The position numbers were made by a program, and so were the translations under genes. From positions 1 through 64,000 of the forward strand of contig NZ_NBYK01000007.1 of assembly GCF_002197985.1 (NCBI RefSeq): a stretch of DNA of 64,000 bases, written 5' to 3'. Below the pieces are notes generated by a model. That model saw nothing but the letters and a program-made list of their open reading frames with translations, did not search any database and was not told where the DNA came from. This DNA is from Halopseudomonas aestusnigri. Lineage in GTDB: Bacteria; Pseudomonadota; Gammaproteobacteria; Pseudomonadales; Pseudomonadaceae. Below are positions 16,657-27,436 of this stretch, in pieces; within the stretch, counting starts at the first letter, position 1, and the number at the start of each line of letters is the position of its first letter.

Positions 16657-16719
16657 AATTGATTGACGCGCCAGGAGTATCGACGTTGGCGCTGATATCC
16701 CCCTGTCGGGGAGCTGCTG

Positions 16720-18549
16720 ATGGCTGATGCGCTCAATGCCGGTCGGCTGCTTCGCTCGCGATTGGCGACGCTGCGCCCGCTTGGCATGGCCTTCGGGCTG
16801 GTGCTGGTTGTCCTGCTGTTTCTCAAGCAGCAGTCGATGGCCCAGCTCTTCGCCGGTGTTGCCCTGTTTCTGCTCGGCATGCGCTATCTGGAAGACGGCT
16901 TCAGGGCCTTTACCGGCGGCGCTCTGGAGCGCTGGCTGGCTGCCAGTACCGATCGTCTCTGGAAAAGTCTCGCTTTTGGTACGGTCAGTACCGCGCTGGT
17001 GCAGTCCAGTTCGCTTATTACCCTGCTTTGCATTGCCTTTCTCAGCGCCGGGCTGATCAGTCTGACGGCGGGGATTGGTATCGTCTTCGGTGCCAATCTG
17101 GGGACCACTACGGGTGCGTGGCTGATTGCCCTGGTAGGTTTGAAAGTCGATCTGGCCCAGGTTGGCATGCCGCTGCTGGTACTCGGCGTGCTGTTCGAGC
17201 GCAATAGTGCGGCGCGCTGGCGCGGCACCGGCCAGGTGCTGTTGGGTATTGGTCTGCTGTTTCTCGGTATCGATCTGATGAAGGCCGGATTCGACGGGAT
17301 GCAGCAGCTGTTCGATCTCTCCGCGTATCGTGTCCAGGGCTGGCAGGGGGTGCTGCTGTATGCGCTGCTGGGGGTTTTGGCGACGGTGCTGATGCAGTCC
17401 AGTCACGCGACCCTGATGATTACCCTGGCGGCACTGGCCAGCGGTCAGCTGGATTACAGCAATGCCCTGGCGATGGCTGTTGGTGCGAATCTGGGGACTA
17501 CGGTAACCGCGCTGATTGCCGCTGTTGGCGCCAATAACGCCGGACGTCAGCTGGCGGCGGCGCATATCCTGTTCAATCTGCTGACCGCCGCGGTAGCGCT
17601 GTCCATTCTGCCGCTGCTGGCCCAGCTGGTGGACACGCTGTCGGCCTGGCTGGGTATCATGGAGACGGCCTTTACCCTCAAGCTGGCGCTATTCCATACC
17701 CTGTTCAATTTGCTGGGGCTGGTGCTGATGCTGCCCTGGGTGCCGCTGCTGGTGCGCGTGCTGGTCCGCTTGCTGCCGCCGCCAGCTGAGCCGGTCAACG
17801 ACGAGCTTGCGGAGCGTCCGCGTTCCCGCGCGCTGTATCTGGACGGCGCTGCCCGACTGCATGCCGATACTGCGGTCAGGGTGTTGCAGCAGGAGCTTGG
17901 GCACCTGGCCGCGACCAGCCGGCAGGTCATTGCGTCGGCGCTGTATCTGCCGAGCGAGTTTCGCCAGGACATGACCCGCGAACCGGCGCTGGGTGAGGTG
18001 CTTTCGGTGCCGCCACTGGCCGAGCGAGAGGACGCCGATGCGCTCTATCATCAGCACATCAAGGGTATTTACGCTGATATTGTCGACTTTATCGGGCATC
18101 TGGATTGCGAATTGCTGCCTGAGCAGCAACAGGCGTTGATGGATGTGAATCTGGCAGCACGGGATCTGGTTGATGCGGTGAAGGCGGCCAAGCACCTGCA
18201 AACCAATCTGCGCAAGCATGTTGAGAGTCCGCGGCCGGCTCTGCGTGAGGGCTACCGGTTGCTGCGGGAGCAGGGGCGATTACTGCTTGGCAGTCAGGCA
18301 CGGCAAGAGTCGGACTCGCTGTCGGGGGCTGCCGACCAGCAGCAGTCGGCGGACTACCTGGATCAGGAGCAGTTGTTCCGCAGTCAGTTTGAGCAGCGTC
18401 TCCAGCAGCAGTTGCGCTCTGGCGAGCTGGACGGCTGGCAGGCGACCAGTCTGATCAACGACCTGCATTACCTGCTGGAGATCAGCAGCAATCTGCGCGC
18501 CGCGCACGACATGATCTACACCCGTGCGGCATTGACCGCCGCTGCCTGA
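16720..18549 (+). CDS. Na/phosphate cotransporter family protein with C-terminal PhoU domain
   Basis: A 609-residue protein. The membrane half (about 20-350) contains the paired signatures of the Na/Pi family: VQSSSLITLLCIAF with GANLGTTTGAW in the first repeat, and MQSSHATLMITLAAL with GANLGTTVTALIAA in the second. The C-terminal half (about 370-600) is helical and PhoU-like. The protein probably moves phosphate with Na, or exports it, across the inner membrane. The ATG has GGGGAG upstream. A strong bidirectional terminator follows. Confidence 0.92.
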   Translation: MADALNAGRLLRSRLATLRPLGMAFGLVLVVLLFLKQQSMAQLFAGVALFLLGMRYLEDGFRAFTGGALERWLAASTDRLWKSLAFGTVSTALVQSSSLITLLCIAFLSAGLISLTAGIGIVFGANLGTTTGAWLIALVGLKVDLAQVGMPLLVLGVLFERNSAARWRGTGQVLLGIGLLFLGIDLMKAGFDGMQQLFDLSAYRVQGWQGVLLYALLGVLATVLMQSSHATLMITLAALASGQLDYSNALAMAVGANLGTTVTALIAAVGANNAGRQLAAAHILFNLLTAAVALSILPLLAQLVDTLSAWLGIMETAFTLKLALFHTLFNLLGLVLMLPWVPLLVRVLVRLLPPPAEPVNDELAERPRSRALYLDGAARLHADTAVRVLQQELGHLAATSRQVIASALYLPSEFRQDMTREPALGEVLSVPPLAEREDADALYHQHIKGIYADIVDFIGHLDCELLPEQQQALMDVNLAARDLVDAVKAAKHLQTNLRKHVESPRPALREGYRLLREQGRLLLGSQARQESDSLSGAADQQQSADYLDQEQLFRSQFEQRLQQQLRSGELDGWQATSLINDLHYLLEISSNLRAAHDMIYTRAALTAAA

Positions 18550-18611
18550 GCTGCAGCGCCGGACGTTCGGCGGCCGTTTTCAGTGGCTACATTCCAGGCA
18601 TGGCAGGCATA

Positions 18612-18646
18612 AAAAAACGCCTGATGCACTGCATCAGGCGTTTTTT
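18612..18646. terminator. Bidirectional terminator
   Basis: A 16-bp arm pair AAAAAACGCCTGATGC / GCATCAGGCGTTTTTT with a 3-nt loop, placed between convergent genes. It serves both the Na/phosphate carrier (plus) and the EF-G gene (minus). Confidence 0.96.
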
Positions 18647-18669
18647 GTTACTACCGAGTAACGCGAGCC

Positions 18670-20757
18670 TTAGTTCTTGGCTGCGCGCTTCTCTTTTTCC
18701 TTCGCGATCACGGCTTCGGCAACGTTGGCCGGGCACGGTGAGTAGTGCGAGAACTCCATGGAGAACTGGCCGCGACCGGAGGTCATGGTACGCAGGGTGC
18801 TGATGTAGCCGAACATTTCTGCCAGCGGTACATCAGCCTTGATGCGGACGCCAGTTACACCGGCTTCCTGGCCTGCGATCATGCCGCGACGACGGTTCAG
18901 GTCGCCGATAACGTCACCAACGTGGTCTTCAGGAGTGAACACGTCAACCTTCATGATCGGCTCCAGCATCTGCGGGCCGGCCTTCGGCATGGACTGACGG
19001 AACGCACCCTTGGCCGCGATTTCGAACGCGATGGCCGAGGAGTCAACGGCGTGGTAGCCACCGTCGGTCAGTTCGAAGGCAACGTCCAGAACCGGGAAGC
19101 CAGCCAGCGGGCCAGTGCCCATCAGAGAGGCGAAGCCCTTCTCGATGGCCGGGAAGTATTCCTTCGGAACGTTACCGCCAACAACGCTGGACTTGAAGGT
19201 GAAGCCGGAGTTCGGCTCGCCGGGACGGATGACGTAGTCGATCTTACCGTACTGACCGGAACCACCAGACTGCTTCTTGTGGGTGTAGCTGTCGGCGATT
19301 TCGCGAGTGATGGTTTCGCGGTAGGCAACCTGCGGCTGACCAACAACCAGTTCAACGCCGTAGGTACGCTTGAGGATGTCGACCTTGATGTCCAGGTGCA
19401 GCTCGCCCATGCCCTTGAGGATGGTTTCGCCGGAATCCGGATCGGTTTCAACGCGGAAGGTCGGATCTTCTGCAACCATCTTGCCGATCGCGATACCCAT
19501 TTTCTCGGTGGAGCCCTTGTCTTTCGGCTCAACGGAGATGGAAATTACCGGCTCGGGGAAGACCATCGCTTCCAGGGTGCACTCGTTGTTCGGGTCGCAC
19601 AGGGTGTGACCGGTCTGAACGTTCTTCATGCCGACGATGGCGATGATGTCACCGGCCTGGGCGCTGGTCAGTTCGTTACGCTCGTTAGCCTGCATTTCTA
19701 CCATGCGGCCGACGCGCTCGGTCTTGCCGGTGAAGGAGTTCAGGATGGTGTCACCCTTGGCCAGCTTACCGGAGTAGATGCGGCAGAAGGTCAGGGCGCC
19801 GAAACGGTCGTCCATGATCTTGAACGCCAGTGCGCGGAAGGGCTCGTCCGGAGACACGATGGCGAACTTGCCGGTCGGGTTGCCTTCTTCGTCGGTCAGC
19901 GGCTGCGGGTTGACCTCAGTCGGGGACGGCAGGTAATCAACAACGGCGTCGAGAACCAGCTGCATGCCCTTGTTCTTGAACGCGGAGCCGCAGTAGGTCG
20001 GGAAGAACGCCAGATCGCGGGTACCCAGGCGGATGCAGCGCTTGATGTCGTCGATGGCCGGCTCTTCGCCTTCCATGTAGGCCATCATCAGGTCGTCGTC
20101 CATTTCCACGGCAGTTTCGATCAGTTGCTCGCGGTACATTTCGACGTCGTCGACCATGTCGGCCGGGACTTCCTGGATGCTGTAGTTTTCCGGAATGCCG
20201 GTGTCGTCCCAGACGTAAGCCTGGCGGGTCAGCAGGTCAACCACGCCAGTGAAGGTGTCTTCGCGGCCGATCGGCAGGGTCATGATCAGCGGCTTGGCGC
20301 CCAGTACGTTCTTGACCTGCTCGGTTACGCGCAGGAAGTCGGCACCGATACGGTCCAGCTTGTTGACGAAGATCAGACGGGATACTTTGGAGTCGTTCGC
20401 GTAGCGCCAGTTGGTTTCGGACTGGGGCTCAACGCCGCCGGAACCACAGAATACGCCGATACCGCCGTCGAGAACCTTCAGCGAGCGATACACTTCTACG
20501 GTGAAGTCAACGTGGCCGGGGGTGTCGATGACGTTGAAGCGGTGGCCTTTCCAGAAGCAGCTGACAGCAGCGGACTGAATGGTAATCCCGCGCTCGGCTT
20601 CCTGTTCCATGAAGTCGGTGGTGGACTCGCCCTCGTGTACTTCACCCAGCTTGTGGATACGGCCGGTGAGTTTGAGGATACGTTCGGTAGTGGTGGTCTT
20701 ACCGGCATCAACGTGGGCGAAGATACCAATATTGCGGTAAAGGGATAGATCAGTCAT
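18670..20757 (-). CDS. fusA2: Elongation factor G, second-type paralogue
   Basis: A GTPase of 695 residues acting on the ribosome in translocation or recycling. G1 AHVDAGKT is at 14-21, G3 DTPGH at 78-82, G4 NKLD at 132-135; domains II-V follow to the C-terminus ([16 protein letters not shown]). It stands alone, not in an rpsL-rpsG-fusA-tuf operon, and the effector region reads [20 protein letters not shown], as in the second EF-G (FusA2/FusB) of Pseudomonas and other gamma-proteobacteria. The ATG at 20757 is preferred because the family N-terminus starts there. A TATAGT box at 20795-20800 on the minus strand is a possible -10. Confidence 0.92.
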   Translation of the reverse strand: MTDLSLYRNIGIFAHVDAGKTTTTERILKLTGRIHKLGEVHEGESTTDFMEQEAERGITIQSAAVSCFWKGHRFNVIDTPGHVDFTVEVYRSLKVLDGGIGVFCGSGGVEPQSETNWRYANDSKVSRLIFVNKLDRIGADFLRVTEQVKNVLGAKPLIMTLPIGREDTFTGVVDLLTRQAYVWDDTGIPENYSIQEVPADMVDDVEMYREQLIETAVEMDDDLMMAYMEGEEPAIDDIKRCIRLGTRDLAFFPTYCGSAFKNKGMQLVLDAVVDYLPSPTEVNPQPLTDEEGNPTGKFAIVSPDEPFRALAFKIMDDRFGALTFCRIYSGKLAKGDTILNSFTGKTERVGRMVEMQANERNELTSAQAGDIIAIVGMKNVQTGHTLCDPNNECTLEAMVFPEPVISISVEPKDKGSTEKMGIAIGKMVAEDPTFRVETDPDSGETILKGMGELHLDIKVDILKRTYGVELVVGQPQVAYRETITREIADSYTHKKQSGGSGQYGKIDYVIRPGEPNSGFTFKSSVVGGNVPKEYFPAIEKGFASLMGTGPLAGFPVLDVAFELTDGGYHAVDSSAIAFEIAAKGAFRQSMPKAGPQMLEPIMKVDVFTPEDHVGDVIGDLNRRRGMIAGQEAGVTGVRIKADVPLAEMFGYISTLRTMTSGRGQFSMEFSHYSPCPANVAEAVIAKEKEKRAAKN

Positions 20758-21027
20758 GGCACTCTCTGATAGCCGGGTTTGAAAATAGGGCGACACTATA
20801 CAGGATTCTTGGGCGATACGCTCTGCTTTTGCGATGAAAAGCACAGCGAGCCCCGGCAGCGCTCTGCAACGCACCGTGGAAGGTCTCGCCAGAGCCGGTC
20901 GGACGCGCAAGGGAGCTGCGCAGGTGTGACAGGTAACCTCTGACGGGGTGGAGCAGTGAGACCCGCGTGCAGCTTAGCAGTATCAACGCTGGCCGTAATG
21001 TCTTTTCGTCGTCCGCTAATCAGCCTC

Positions 21028-22752
21028 TTAGGGGGCAACAGGCTGCGCAGGGGTAGCCGGTCGGACTTCGGCGCTGCCAATACCGCGCGGATCGCTGGCG
21101 GCGCTGACGCTGTTGTCAGCCTTGTTCCATGACACCGCATGCATGTTGCCGTAGTCCCGGCCAACCGGCTCGATGCGGTGGCCCATGGCTTCGAGCGCCT
21201 TGCGCTGCTGCGCATTGAAGGCGCTGTCTTCGACCTGAATGTGGTCAGGCAGATATTGATGGTGGAAGCGCGGACGGCTGACCCAGCGCTCGACCGGCTC
21301 GCCGTGCATTGCTTCCAGTGCGCCAAGCGCCACCATGGTAATGATGCGGCTGCCGCCCGGGGTGCCGAGCAGTGCCAGTTGGCGGTCGTTCTCCAGCATG
21401 GTCGGGGTCATGCTCGACAGCGGGCGCTTGCCCGGAGCGATGGCGTTGGCCTCGCTGCCGGCCAGCCCGTAGGCGTTGCTGCCGCTGGGGTCGGCGGCAA
21501 AATCGTCCATCTCGTTGTTAAGCAGCACGCCGGTGCCGGGCGGGGTAAAGGCCGCGCCAAACGGCAGGTTGATGCTCAGGGTGGCCGATACCGCATTGCC
21601 ATCGGCGTCCATCAGCGAGAAATGGGTAGTGTTGGTGCCTTCATGGAAGTCACGCAGCGGGCCCAGGGCGCTACTCGGTGTGGCGCGCTCGGGGTCGATA
21701 TCCCGGGCCATGGCCACGGCGTAGGCCTTGGAGGTCAGTTCGGCAACCGGGACCGGGACGAAGTCGTTGTCGCCGAGCAGCATGGCGCGGTCGCGGTAGG
21801 TGCGGCGCATCAGCTCGACCAACTGGTGGGTCTGCTGGATCGAGCCATTGGCGCTGGCCGGCAGGGCGGGCAATGCCTGCAGAATGCCCGCCAGGGCAAT
21901 GCCGCCGGCCGACGGCAGCGGCGCGCTGATGACCTGATAGCCGCCGCTGACAAAGCGGATCGGACTGCGCTCAATGACGCGGTAGTTATCCAGATCCTGC
22001 TGCTGCCAGACGCCGCCGGCGGCCTGCACGCCGCTCAGCAGTCGTTCGGCAACCGGGCCGCGGTAGAAGCCGTCGCGGCCGTTGCTGGCAATCGCCCGCA
22101 GAGTGGCGGCCAGTTCCGGCTGGGTGATCAGGGTGCCGACCTCGGGCGCCTGGTTGTTGCGCAGAAACAGTCGTGCGGTCTCGGTGTCGCGCTGCATGGC
22201 GTCCAGTCGATACCCGACCAGGGTGCGGTAATGCTCGCTGCTGGTGAAACCCTGTTCGGCGGCGTCGATGGCCGGGGCAAGCGACTGGGCCAGCGGCAAC
22301 CGACCATAGTGGCTGGCCAGGTGCACCAGCGCGGCCGGGATGCCCGGAATGCCGGCGGCGAGCGGGCCGTTGATGGCCGGGTCGCGCTGAACTTCGCCGT
22401 TGGCGTCGCGGTAAAGGTCGCGACCCGCCTTGCCCGGTGCGGTCTCGCGGGCGTCGATGAAGCGGTAGGGCTGGTCGGGGTTGCCGGGTTGGCGCAGCAG
22501 GAAGAAGCCGCCGCCACCGATACCGGAGCTGTAGGGCTCGACCACCGCCAGCGTGGCGGCGACGGCGACGGCCGCATCAAAGGCGTTGCCGCCGTCGGCC
22601 ATGATTTGCAGGCCCGCCTCGGTGGCGATCGGGTGGGCGCTGGCAACGGCGTTGCGGCCGGGGCCGTCGGCGGCCAGCAGCGGCGCAGCGAGCGCCAGCA
22701 GGGCGGTCAGGCCGAGCAGGCGGGGGAGTTGTCGCACGCTGAGACCGAGCAT
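21028..22752 (-). CDS. ggt: Gamma-glutamyltransferase
   Basis: A periplasmic enzyme that hydrolyses or transfers the gamma-glutamyl group of glutathione. The 574-residue precursor has a signal peptide (about 1-27, ending PLLAADG). Autocleavage is expected before T375 in GTNTTHFSLMD, giving large and small subunits; the small subunit carries NNEMDDFA and the GKRPLSSMTPT oxyanion segment. The ATG at 22752 lies 2 bp after the ferredoxin stop, so the three genes coaD, fdx and ggt form one unit. An in-frame extension into fdx is not a real N-terminus. Confidence 0.94.
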   Translation of the reverse strand: MLGLSVRQLPRLLGLTALLALAAPLLAADGPGRNAVASAHPIATEAGLQIMADGGNAFDAAVAVAATLAVVEPYSSGIGGGGFFLLRQPGNPDQPYRFIDARETAPGKAGRDLYRDANGEVQRDPAINGPLAAGIPGIPAALVHLASHYGRLPLAQSLAPAIDAAEQGFTSSEHYRTLVGYRLDAMQRDTETARLFLRNNQAPEVGTLITQPELAATLRAIASNGRDGFYRGPVAERLLSGVQAAGGVWQQQDLDNYRVIERSPIRFVSGGYQVISAPLPSAGGIALAGILQALPALPASANGSIQQTHQLVELMRRTYRDRAMLLGDNDFVPVPVAELTSKAYAVAMARDIDPERATPSSALGPLRDFHEGTNTTHFSLMDADGNAVSATLSINLPFGAAFTPPGTGVLLNNEMDDFAADPSGSNAYGLAGSEANAIAPGKRPLSSMTPTMLENDRQLALLGTPGGSRIITMVALGALEAMHGEPVERWVSRPRFHHQYLPDHIQVEDSAFNAQQRKALEAMGHRIEPVGRDYGNMHAVSWNKADNSVSAASDPRGIGSAEVRPATPAQPVAP

Positions 22753-22754
22753 GG

Positions 22755-23562
<808 letters not shown>

Positions 23563-23626
23563 TCAACAACCAGCGAAAACCCAGATGCAGAGCGGCGGCA
23601 CCCATCAGGCACCGCCGCTTTGCCGG

Positions 23627-25216
23627 TTAGCCCAGGTCGCTTGCCAGCTGGCTGGCCAGGCGGGCTGCAAGGCCGTAGACCGACAGCTGCGGGTTGGCGC
23701 CGATACTGGTCGGGAACAGTGAACCGTCGATGATCGACAGGTTTTCCAGCTGATGATGGCGGCCCTGGCTGTTGACCACCGCCCGCGTCGGGTCCTCGCC
23801 CATGGCGCAGCCACCCATGACGTGGGCGCTGGCCAGGCGCACGTCGTGCAGGCGGTAGCTCAGGCCGGCAACTTGCTCCTGATAGTCCGCCCAACTGGTG
23901 CTCAGCCGGCCGTGGGCGTGGCTCGGCATCACCGCCCTGGCGCCCGCGGCAAACTGGATTTCGCCCATGCTGAGGAAGGCGCGGCGAACGCCATCCCAGA
24001 GGTAGTCGGTAACGGGGTAGTCGAGCAGCGGATCGCCATTGTCGCGCAGTGCCACGCTGCCGCCCTGGCTCTGCTCGTGGAAACCGTCACGCAGCAGTGC
24101 CAGCAGGATATTGCTCTGCGGCAATGAGGCCATGTGGTGCAGATGCTGCAAGCCGAAACCGCCCATCAGGGTCGAGGTCATGCTGGGCTGCATGGGAGGC
24201 ACTTCGAGCTTGTAGCCGACCGGGCCGGTGGTGCCCTGATCCCACTGGAAATGATCCGAGTAGATTGACTGTGGCGCGCCGTAATAGCCGTGGATATCGC
24301 GGTCGTACTGGGCCAGCGTCAGGTTGACCGGGTGCAGGAAGGTGCGTTTGCCGACCCGCTGGTGCGGGTCCGGCGCTTTCGAGCGCAGCAGCAGCGCCGG
24401 GTTGTTGATGCCGCCACCGGACAGCACGATATGATGGCCACGCAGGCGCAGGCGTTGCCCGCTCGGTTGGCTCAGGGTGGCGTCCATCGCCCGGCACTCC
24501 ACTTCGCTGACACGATCACCCTCGAAGACCAGGCGCTCGGCACGGGCGCTGTGTACCAGCACCGCGCCCTTCTCCAGCGCTGCGGGCAGGGTGGTGACCA
24601 GCATCGACTGCTTGGCATTGGTTGGGCAGCCGGTGCCACAGTAGCCAAGGTTCCAGCAACCGCGCACGTTGCGCGGAATCACTTTCCAGTGGTAGCCGAG
24701 TTTCTCGCAACCCAGGCGAATCACATCGTTGTTGGCATTCGGTGGCACTGCCCAGGGGGCAATGCCGAGGCGTTCTTCCATGCGGGCAAACCAGGGCGCC
24801 ATGCTGGCGCTGTCGAGGCCCTTGACGTCGTGCGCCTCAGCCCAGTGGGCCAGCGTCTGGTCCGGAGTGCGGAAGCTGCTGGTCCAGTTCACCGTGGTGG
24901 TGCCGCCTACGGTGCGGCCCTGCAGAATACCGATCCCGGCATCGGCGGTGGCCCGGGCGGCGCCTTCCTGATACAGCTCGGCGTAGGCCTTGGCTTCGTC
25001 ATTTTTGAAGTCGCTGGAGGTTTTCAGCGAGCCTTCCTCCACCAGCAGCACACGCAGGCCGGCGTTGGCCAGAATTTCCGCGCTGGTGCCGCCGCCGGCG
25101 CCGGTGCCGATGATCACGACGTCGGCTTCAAGGGTGGTTTCCTGGGCGAGGGCGCTGGCGTCGATGACCTGCCAGCCGCGCTCAATTCCCTGCAAAAACA
25201 GATCGGGTACGGGCAT
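23627..25216 (-). CDS. laoA: Long-chain alcohol dehydrogenase, GMC family (LaoA)
   Basis: An FAD-dependent oxidoreductase of 529 residues. The dinucleotide-binding motif VVIIGTGAGGGTSAEILANAG starts near residue 34; NPALLLRSK and the C-terminal LSIIDGSLFPTSIGANPQLS are family segments. With laoB, laoC and divergent laoR it matches LaoABCR of P. aeruginosa (PA0364-PA0367), which oxidises long-chain alcohols arising from alkyl sulfates and alkanes. The CPTNAKQSM segment (a GxGCPTNAK motif) is typical of the cholesterol-oxidase-like GMC branch. Gene order and spacing (21 bp to laoB) support an operon. Confidence 0.88.
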   Translation of the reverse strand: MPVPDLFLQGIERGWQVIDASALAQETTLEADVVIIGTGAGGGTSAEILANAGLRVLLVEEGSLKTSSDFKNDEAKAYAELYQEGAARATADAGIGILQGRTVGGTTTVNWTSSFRTPDQTLAHWAEAHDVKGLDSASMAPWFARMEERLGIAPWAVPPNANNDVIRLGCEKLGYHWKVIPRNVRGCWNLGYCGTGCPTNAKQSMLVTTLPAALEKGAVLVHSARAERLVFEGDRVSEVECRAMDATLSQPSGQRLRLRGHHIVLSGGGINNPALLLRSKAPDPHQRVGKRTFLHPVNLTLAQYDRDIHGYYGAPQSIYSDHFQWDQGTTGPVGYKLEVPPMQPSMTSTLMGGFGLQHLHHMASLPQSNILLALLRDGFHEQSQGGSVALRDNGDPLLDYPVTDYLWDGVRRAFLSMGEIQFAAGARAVMPSHAHGRLSTSWADYQEQVAGLSYRLHDVRLASAHVMGGCAMGEDPTRAVVNSQGRHHQLENLSIIDGSLFPTSIGANPQLSVYGLAARLASQLASDLG

Positions 25217-25237
25217 GGTAATTCCCTGCAGTCGAAG

Positions 25238-25777
25238 TCAGATAATGGGCGGGCCGGGGTAGCCAACGGCAGCCCAGGACTGGGGTGTGGCGTACCAGGC
25301 CATGTGCAGCAGTTGCAGCAGGCTTTTGTGCCCCTTGCGCAGCAGCTCGAAGCGGCTGTCACGCCAGCGCAGCAGGAAGGCCTCGAGCTGGTCCGGGCTG
25401 GCCGTGGCCAGGTCGCCCCAGATGCCGGTCAGCGGGCCACGGGTCAGCGGCATCGAGAGCATGCCCAGCAGGTTCAGCACCTCGCTCTGAACAAACGGCG
25501 AGCTGTAGTGCAGGGAGCGGTCAAGCTGGGCGATGGCCAGTTGGATGGCATTGCTGTTTTCGCTAAAGGCCGGGTGCGGGCCGACTGCGGCGGGAAACAG
25601 CGCTGCCAGCAGGGGCAGGTCGGATTCGCGCAGCACCGCCATGCTGCCGGCAGGGCCGGAGGAACTGCAGCCGCTCAGGGTGGCGGTCAGGCCTGCGGTG
25701 CCAAGCATCAGGCTGGCGCCGAGACCGAGCTTGAGCAGGCTGCGCCGGTCGAGATTGGGAGAGGTCGTGTCTGACAT
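25238..25777 (-). CDS. laoB: LaoB, Tat-exported small partner of the alcohol dehydrogenase
   Basis: A protein of 179 residues from the ATG at 25777. The N-terminus has a twin-arginine signal (LDRRSLLKLG) followed by a hydrophobic stretch and LSGCSSS, which also resembles a lipobox (C37). The rest is helical with no catalytic motif I recognise, as for subunit 3 of gluconate dehydrogenase-like complexes. It lies between laoC and laoA. Since LaoA has no signal of its own, LaoB may escort it through Tat; that is inference. Confidence 0.82.
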   Translation of the reverse strand: MSDTTSPNLDRRSLLKLGLGASLMLGTAGLTATLSGCSSSGPAGSMAVLRESDLPLLAALFPAAVGPHPAFSENSNAIQLAIAQLDRSLHYSSPFVQSEVLNLLGMLSMPLTRGPLTGIWGDLATASPDQLEAFLLRWRDSRFELLRKGHKSLLQLLHMAWYATPQSWAAVGYPGPPII

Positions 25778-25835
25778 GTTCTGTCTTCTTGTTGTTGCCG
25801 GCAGGGCGGGCCTGCCGGATTTCATCGGCGCCGTG

Positions 25836-27278
25836 TCAGCGCAGGAACAGTTTGTACACCAGTTTCAGCAGTGCGCCACCGTAGGGAGGATAGATGGGTT
25901 TGGCGCCGTTGTAGCGCTGCTTGATGTACACGCCCTTGGCCTTGCTCATGGTGAGAAAACCCTCGTGGCCATGGTAGTGGCCCATGCCGGAAGCGCCAAT
26001 GCCGCCGAACGGCATGTCATCCTGGGCAACGTGCAGCAGCGCATCGTTGATGCACATGCCGCCGGCGTGGGTCTGCTCCATCAGCCGTCGCTGCTCGGCC
26101 TTGTCGTAGCCGAAGTAGTAGAGCGCCAGCGGGCGCGGGCGCTCGGCGATATAGTCGAGCGCGGCGTCCAGGCTGTCGTACGGCAGGATCGGCAGCAGCG
26201 GCCCGAAAATCTCGTCCTGCATGACCTTCATGTCGTCGCTGACGTCGAGCAGCAGGGTGGGGGCGATGATGCGGGTGTCGCCGAGGTCTTCGTTGGCCGG
26301 GTTGACCGGCAGGATACGTGCACCTTTCTCGGCCGCATCGCTCAGGTAGCCCTGCAGGCGCTGATACTGGCGCGGGTTGATGATCTGGGTGAAGTCGGCG
26401 TTATCGCGCAGGCTCGGGTACATCTGCGCAAACTGCCTGAACAGCGCCTGGGTAAACTCCTCCACCCGGTTGCGCGGGCAAAGAACATAGTCCGGCGCGA
26501 CGCAGGTCTGACCGGCATTGACGCCCTTGCCAAAGGCGATGCGCTCGGCCGCGTCGTTCAGCGGTACGTCGGCGGAGATGATCGCCGGCGATTTGCCGCC
26601 CAGTTCCAGGGTGACCGGTGTCAGGTTATCGGCGGCCGCGCGCATCACGTGGCGCCCGATGCTGGTGGCACCGGTGAACAGCAGATGATCGAACGGCAGT
26701 TTCGAGAAGGCAACGCCAACATCGGCTTCGCCCGTGACGACGGCGACCTGCTCTTCGGGGAATATCTCGCTGAGCAATTGCTCCAGCACCTCTGCAGTGC
26801 GGGGGCTGGATTCGCTCATCTTGATCATCGCCCGGTTGCCGGCCGACAGGGCGGTGACCAGCGGGCCGATGGCCAGAAACAGCGGATAGTTCCACGGCAC
26901 AATGATGCCAACCACGCCAACCGGCTGGTATACCACCTCGGCTTTGGCCGGCTGAAAGGCCAGGCCGACCTTGCGCCGGGAGGGCTTCATCCAGCGCTTC
27001 ACATGCTTGCAGGCGTAGTGGATGCCTTCCAGCGAGGGCATGATCTCGGCCAGGCGGGTTTCGTCTGCCGAGCGGCGACCGAAGTCTTCGCTGATGGCGG
27101 TGATGAGCGTTTGCTGATGTTTCAGGATGGCCTGTTTGAGTGCTTTCAGGTGCCGGATACGGTCGTCGGCCGAGGGCATGGGCGCCTTGCGGAAGGCCGC
27201 GCGCTGTGACTCGAATAATGCCTGCATGCGGCTGATGGACTGCTGTTGCTCTTGCAGATAAGCAATATCGGCTACCAT
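25836..27278 (-). CDS. laoC: Long-chain aldehyde dehydrogenase (LaoC; coniferyl-aldehyde dehydrogenase-like)
   Basis: An NAD(P)-dependent aldehyde dehydrogenase of 480 residues that would convert the aldehyde made by LaoA into a fatty acid. The general base E225 is in LELGGKSP and the nucleophile C259 in NAGQTCVAPD. The C-terminal MSKAKGVYIKQRYN and hydrophobic end are like the membrane-associated coniferyl/fatty aldehyde group. The ATG at 27278 is preceded by GGGAGG, better than an upstream in-frame start. First gene of the lao operon, with a 95-nt leader. Confidence 0.9.
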   Translation of the reverse strand: MVADIAYLQEQQQSISRMQALFESQRAAFRKAPMPSADDRIRHLKALKQAILKHQQTLITAISEDFGRRSADETRLAEIMPSLEGIHYACKHVKRWMKPSRRKVGLAFQPAKAEVVYQPVGVVGIIVPWNYPLFLAIGPLVTALSAGNRAMIKMSESSPRTAEVLEQLLSEIFPEEQVAVVTGEADVGVAFSKLPFDHLLFTGATSIGRHVMRAAADNLTPVTLELGGKSPAIISADVPLNDAAERIAFGKGVNAGQTCVAPDYVLCPRNRVEEFTQALFRQFAQMYPSLRDNADFTQIINPRQYQRLQGYLSDAAEKGARILPVNPANEDLGDTRIIAPTLLLDVSDDMKVMQDEIFGPLLPILPYDSLDAALDYIAERPRPLALYYFGYDKAEQRRLMEQTHAGGMCINDALLHVAQDDMPFGGIGASGMGHYHGHEGFLTMSKAKGVYIKQRYNGAKPIYPPYGGALLKLVYKLFLR

Positions 27279-27377
27279 GGGGCCTCCCGTGGGCTGACCT
27301 GTGGTTTTCACCACTGTTGTTGTTTTTCGGCTGCCGGTTGAACTCTAGTGCCCGCCAGCCAGGGGTATGGGATGCAA

Positions 27378-27406
27378 GTTTTAGAGTAATTGCTCTAAAG
27401 TGTCAA
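27378..27406 (-). promoter_or_regulatory. lao promoter with embedded LaoR-type operator
   Basis: On the minus strand, -35 TTGACA (27401-27406) and -10 TAAAAC (27378-27383) are separated by 17 bp. The inverted repeat TTTAGAG-N6-CTCTAAA (27380-27399) fills the spacer and overlaps the -10, a standard arrangement for TetR-type repression. It lies 37 bp before the laoR ATG and probably also autoregulates it. Confidence 0.75.
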
Positions 27407-27436
27407 ATATTCAGCAAGCGAAGCCGATCTACTGCC

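Noticed and set aside
20758-21027. Hidden gene between fusA2 and ggt
   Set aside because: Open frames there are short, start only by extension of flanking frames, and have no ribosome-binding site.
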